NCBI GenBank assembly: GCA_030668065.1
Contig: DAOUUS010000055.1
Coordinates: 1 to 8,540, forward strand
Direction of reading: 5' to 3'
Source of the DNA: Candidatus Methanophagales archaeon
GTDB lineage: Archaea > Halobacteriota > Syntropharchaeia > Alkanophagales > Methanospirareceae
Length of the DNA stretch: 8,540 nucleotides
In this document: in pieces, positions 5,571-8,540 of the stretch
How the letters are laid out: every line of letters starts with the position of its first letter
Position numbering within the stretch: the stretch's first letter is position 1
The notes under the pieces: model-generated
Seen by the model: only the letters and a program-made list of their open reading frames with translations
Database searches by the model: none
Told to the model about the DNA's origin: nothing
Position numbers and translations under genes: made by a program

Positions 5571-8540
5571 ATGAAATCGCTCAGCGATTTCTGTTTATCC
5601 TCAACGGGGAAAAACAAATCCACATCAGTCTTTAACAACTCCAGCCTCTGTCGTGTGTAATCCGTTACGAGATACTCATCCGCTATGCGTAACGATACGT
5701 CAAGATATTTCTTAATACTTGCGGCATGCACAGTAGGAAGTAACTTACTGCTGCATCTGCTACATTTACCACCCAACGGAATCCTACGGTATTTCGCATT
5801 GCATTTGCTACACCGCACTTTCTGTGAGCCAAACGCACGGAGATTACCTTTTATATCACGCAAGAAATGGTTTTTAATGACCGTTTCCGCCACATTACGC
5901 TCATCTACTGCTCTTATAATCGTTGCCAACCGTAGTTGCGCATTCACTTTGTCCTCCATTGAGTCCAAAGTTTTATATAGCGAATTCAAAGGACCCGCCG
6001 CGATGTCCGTTGTCTCATTTGTGTACCGGAACCCATAAACATCCTTTGGCTCTTCTATCCGGGTAGATGCCGTCTCTATATCCACATCCTTTGGTGATGC
6101 ACCAGAAATAGTGGCATCGTAAAAATTCAGCGGATAGTCCTTCATAATGGATAGGTTATGTGCCTCCTTGTCCACTTCTTTTGGATTGATAAACGGGATG
6201 AGTACCAGGGGCGCATCCATTCTGCCACCGATCCTATCCGGTAGAAAAGATAACGAGAAATTAAGCAGCGCGTCCAGCAAAAGAATGATTGAATCTTCGT
6301 CACCATCACAATTTCTGCGTTTCGCGGCATGGAAAAACGGATGGGCATAACAAGCTGACACACGTGTAAACCCTATTATTCTGCCCAATATCCCTGCCGA
6401 AGTATGCGGTGCCAACCCAAGCACGAGCTGCCCTAAGAGGTCTTCTTTGCTCGAGGCACGGTAATAGCGTGACAAGCCATAAAATCGCTCTAACAAATCA
6501 TCCAAAAAATTCGTAACCTTTAACAAATACGAAGCGGTATTATCCGAGACAATGATGTCCTGCTGCTTAAGCTCTAACATTTGCGAATCCGTTTTCAACT
6601 CCTCGCCATCCATATCTTGTGAATACCCCAACGCTTTCGCTCTTTCGACACTTATCCCTATCTCTTTTGGCTTAAAATGCGTTAACGGTAAATTAGTGAA
6701 ATCGAATCTTATTGTACCGTCTTTGAACACGAACACACCATGCTTAGCCCTTAAAATGCCCTTTGCTAAATGTTCAGGCACTTTACGGCTCGGAATCAGA
6801 CCTGTCACGCATTTCACGTCCTGTTTACTTATATCGTGGCCGTCACCCAATTTCTTTATCGTATCATGATAAAATTGCCCCAAATCAATTGTCCTTCGGC
6901 TAACTCTGTTCCAGCCGGTATTCCGGTTTCTTACTTTTTTTTTCGTTGTATTCTGATCCAAAATGCGGACATTGAACGAGCCACACCGATCACAAGCAGA
7001 ACAGCAGGATAGAAACTCGTGCCCACAATCTCGGCATCGCCGCATCCCTACTTCTACTTCTATTTCTTTAGCCTTCAAAGCGGCCTTCAACGACCTGTTT
7101 TTACCGCCTGCTGTGCCCAGAGGGAAGAGGCCATGCGGTGCTGGCGTCATCATTCGCTCTCGCGATTTCTCGGGCCTGCCCATTCGCATACCAATCCGAG
7201 TCGGCGCTTTCTGTCTCGTTTTCAGCAGCACCGTATTGTCTTTATTCAGTGCATCGTCTAGCCCTAAACATCCTAGTAGTGCATACGGCTCTTCCACCGC
7301 CAACTGTGGAGCCTGCGTAGCGGTTCGGGTCAAACCGGAGGTGATAGTCAAAACGAGCAAGTTCTCTAAAATCGCTTTTACTCGTCCATCATCATCTTCC
7401 GGTAGATATAGCGTCTCTTTATTGCTGCGTTTCTCGCATGCGCGCTCTAAAAACCCATGGACGGATACATGTGCAGCCAGATAGTCCCGATCCCCTTCTG
7501 TTATGTCCTCCCACAGGTAGGTATAAGCAGGATGCAATGGCAGGTCATACCGGGACGATATGTCAATTGCTTCTTTCTGTGTAGGAAATTGCAAACGCCA
7601 CCTCGCCGCTTCTTCCTCCGATTTTAGTGCCATATCCTTCAACCACCATTCATGAGAGTATGCGCCGGGTACTAATCGGTGCCCAGTCTCTAAAAAATCA
7701 CCATAATCAATAAGAACTTCTCCCAGATCTATAATCTCTGCCACATTATCAATTATACTCTGTTCACAACCTGACGTTTTAAATTTGATGATATTCCCGT
7801 TCTTCAATTTCACCGTTGGTCCTTCGATAGAATCAACTGGTACAACGCAATGAGCTTTACCCGGTAGTTCGGGCTTTATCTGCGTGCCCGCTGCGAGGAA
7901 TCCAAGCAACGACATCGTATCGGGATTAATGCCGACAGTAGAAAAGCCAGTGTTTCTTGCACGTCCATATCGGAGCCGAAAAGCACCTTTTTCCGAGGGA
8001 TGCCCAAATACCGGTCGCCCTGCTATTAAATCATCTAAAAAGTTCTTCTTGCCTTTCTCCTTCTTTGCTTTTACTTGTTTCGCTAACCAGTCCCAACCTT
8101 CGAGCCCGAGTTTATCCACATGCCGCTTTATTTTGGGGGCTTTCATGGCCAGCCCTTCTGTGAGCACAAGTACCATACCGCCCCTTATCCTGTTCGTTGC
8201 GACCCGTTCAAGATCTTTATAACCTTCTACTTCACGTTCCTCTGTCGGGTCGCCATCAATGCATATTGGGCAGTTCTTTACTATTTCTTTTATCTCATCG
8301 TCCGAAGGCGTGTATTGCAACCCTGCTATCCGTGCATACGCCGAAACTTCAAGTGCGTACCGCCATAGCTCCTCCTCTCGTGGTGAATACGCAGCAAATC
8401 CCATCCGCCGCCGTATATAATCCGCAGCTAATATGGACAGTGCCTGTGCCGTCCCGCCTGCGCTTCTTATCGGCCCTGAATAAAATACCTTGATATACTC
8501 GCTCGAATCATCGTTTATGCCTACTTCAACACGTGAAATG
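5567..8540 (-). CDS. polC: DNA polymerase D large subunit DP2 (PolC), N-terminus cut by window edge
   Basis: This is the catalytic subunit of the archaeal replicative polymerase PolD, which pairs with the exonuclease subunit DP1. The frame is open to the window edge, so the true start lies beyond 8540; 990 residues are visible, and about 130-150 should be missing compared with the usual 1,100-1,200. Visible landmarks (numbering from the edge) are GPIRSAGGTAQAL near 22-34, PVFGHPSEKGAFRLRYGRAR, a zinc ribbon starting at C502 (CRDCG...CSACDRCGS), and the active-site segment HPFFHAAKRRNCDGDED, with the two metal-binding aspartates D745 and D747 (6293-6313). A second zinc motif lies at C910/C913 and C926/C929. 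The C-terminus ends QKSLSDFM, a PIP-box-like sequence that should bind the sliding clamp PCNA. The active-site position where some archaeal DP2 proteins carry an intein is uninterrupted. DP1 is not in the window. It ends in TAA. Confidence 0.97.
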   Translation of the reverse strand, partial: ISRVEVGINDDSSEYIKVFYSGPIRSAGGTAQALSILAADYIRRRMGFAAYSPREEELWRYALEVSAYARIAGLQYTPSDDEIKEIVKNCPICIDGDPTEEREVEGYKDLERVATNRIRGGMVLVLTEGLAMKAPKIKRHVDKLGLEGWDWLAKQVKAKKEKGKKNFLDDLIAGRPVFGHPSEKGAFRLRYGRARNTGFSTVGINPDTMSLLGFLAAGTQIKPELPGKAHCVVPVDSIEGPTVKLKNGNIIKFKTSGCEQSIIDNVAEIIDLGEVLIDYGDFLETGHRLVPGAYSHEWWLKDMALKSEEEAARWRLQFPTQKEAIDISSRYDLPLHPAYTYLWEDITEGDRDYLAAHVSVHGFLERACEKRSNKETLYLPEDDDGRVKAILENLLVLTITSGLTRTATQAPQLAVEEPYALLGCLGLDDALNKDNTVLLKTRQKAPTRIGMRMGRPEKSRERMMTPAPHGLFPLGTAGGKNRSLKAALKAKEIEVEVGMRRCRDCGHEFLSCCSACDRCGSFNVRILDQNTTKKKVRNRNTGWNRVSRRTIDLGQFYHDTIKKLGDGHDISKQDVKCVTGLIPSRKVPEHLAKGILRAKHGVFVFKDGTIRFDFTNLPLTHFKPKEIGISVERAKALGYSQDMDGEELKTDSQMLELKQQDIIVSDNTASYLLKVTNFLDDLLERFYGLSRYYRASSKEDLLGQLVLGLAPHTSAGILGRIIGFTRVSACYAHPFFHAAKRRNCDGDEDSIILLLDALLNFSLSFLPDRIGGRMDAPLVLIPFINPKEVDKEAHNLSIMKDYPLNFYDATISGASPKDVDIETASTRIEEPKDVYGFRYTNETTDIAAGPLNSLYKTLDSMEDKVNAQLRLATIIRAVDERNVAETVIKNHFLRDIKGNLRAFGSQKVRCSKCNAKYRRIPLGGKCSRCSSKLLPTVHAASIKKYLDVSLRIADEYLVTDYTRQRLELLKTDVDLFFPVEDKQKSLSDFM

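Noticed and set aside
6293..6313. Possible intein at the DP2 active site
   Set aside because: The NCDGDED motif and both flanks are continuous, so no intein is present here.
6963..7484. Plus-strand frame of 173 codons inside polC, the longest frame on that strand
   Set aside because: Antisense to conserved DP2 sequence including the zinc ribbon; Ser/Arg-rich and without a start signal.

Overview
The window looks like chromosomal DNA from a mesophilic archaeon of the euryarchaeal side. The best evidence is a nearly complete large subunit of the archaeal D-family DNA polymerase (DP2/PolC), a polymerase absent from bacteria and from Crenarchaeota. Supporting signs are TATA-like elements about 20-30 bases before expected transcript starts and a DnaK of the short-N-terminus type found in mesophilic archaea and Gram-positive bacteria. 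A methanogen or methane-oxidising relative (Methanomicrobia-like) is my best guess; that is inference.

Layout, mostly on the minus strand. 1-470: 5' part of dnaK, cut by the window edge. 557-1399: nfo, endonuclease IV, with all nine metal ligands. 1400-1525: control region with a TATA-like element usable in either direction. 1526-1896: two small overlapping plus-strand reading frames of unknown function, the second running tail-to-tail into the next gene. 1763-5185: a tightly packed five-gene minus-strand cluster, in transcription order a 2TM-domain protein, a lipoprotein alpha/beta hydrolase, a second membrane-anchored alpha/beta hydrolase, a DUF6790-type membrane protein and a TMEM175-type (DUF1211) channel-like protein. 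5186-5566: non-coding leader of that cluster plus the 3' end of the polymerase unit. 5567-8540: polC (DP2), open to the window edge and missing its N-terminus.

The housekeeping part (polC, nfo, dnaK) is ordinary: replication, base-excision repair and protein folding. The five-gene cluster is the accessory part. Its genes overlap by 4 and 8 bases or are 7 and 19 bases apart, so they are probably co-transcribed, and all five products are predicted to be in or on the membrane. Three of them, all the small membrane proteins, carry exactly one lesion each: an in-frame TGA, a one-base frameshift and an in-frame TAG. Both hydrolases are intact. The two hydrolases also share a near-identical 60-base 5' end although their bodies belong to different subfamilies, which points to a copied membrane anchor.

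I see no CRISPR array, transposase, integrase, tRNA or rRNA. I do not see a clear new defence or metabolic system. The most informative oddities are the single-lesion cluster, including a TAG codon that could be pyrrolysine, and the copied anchor.
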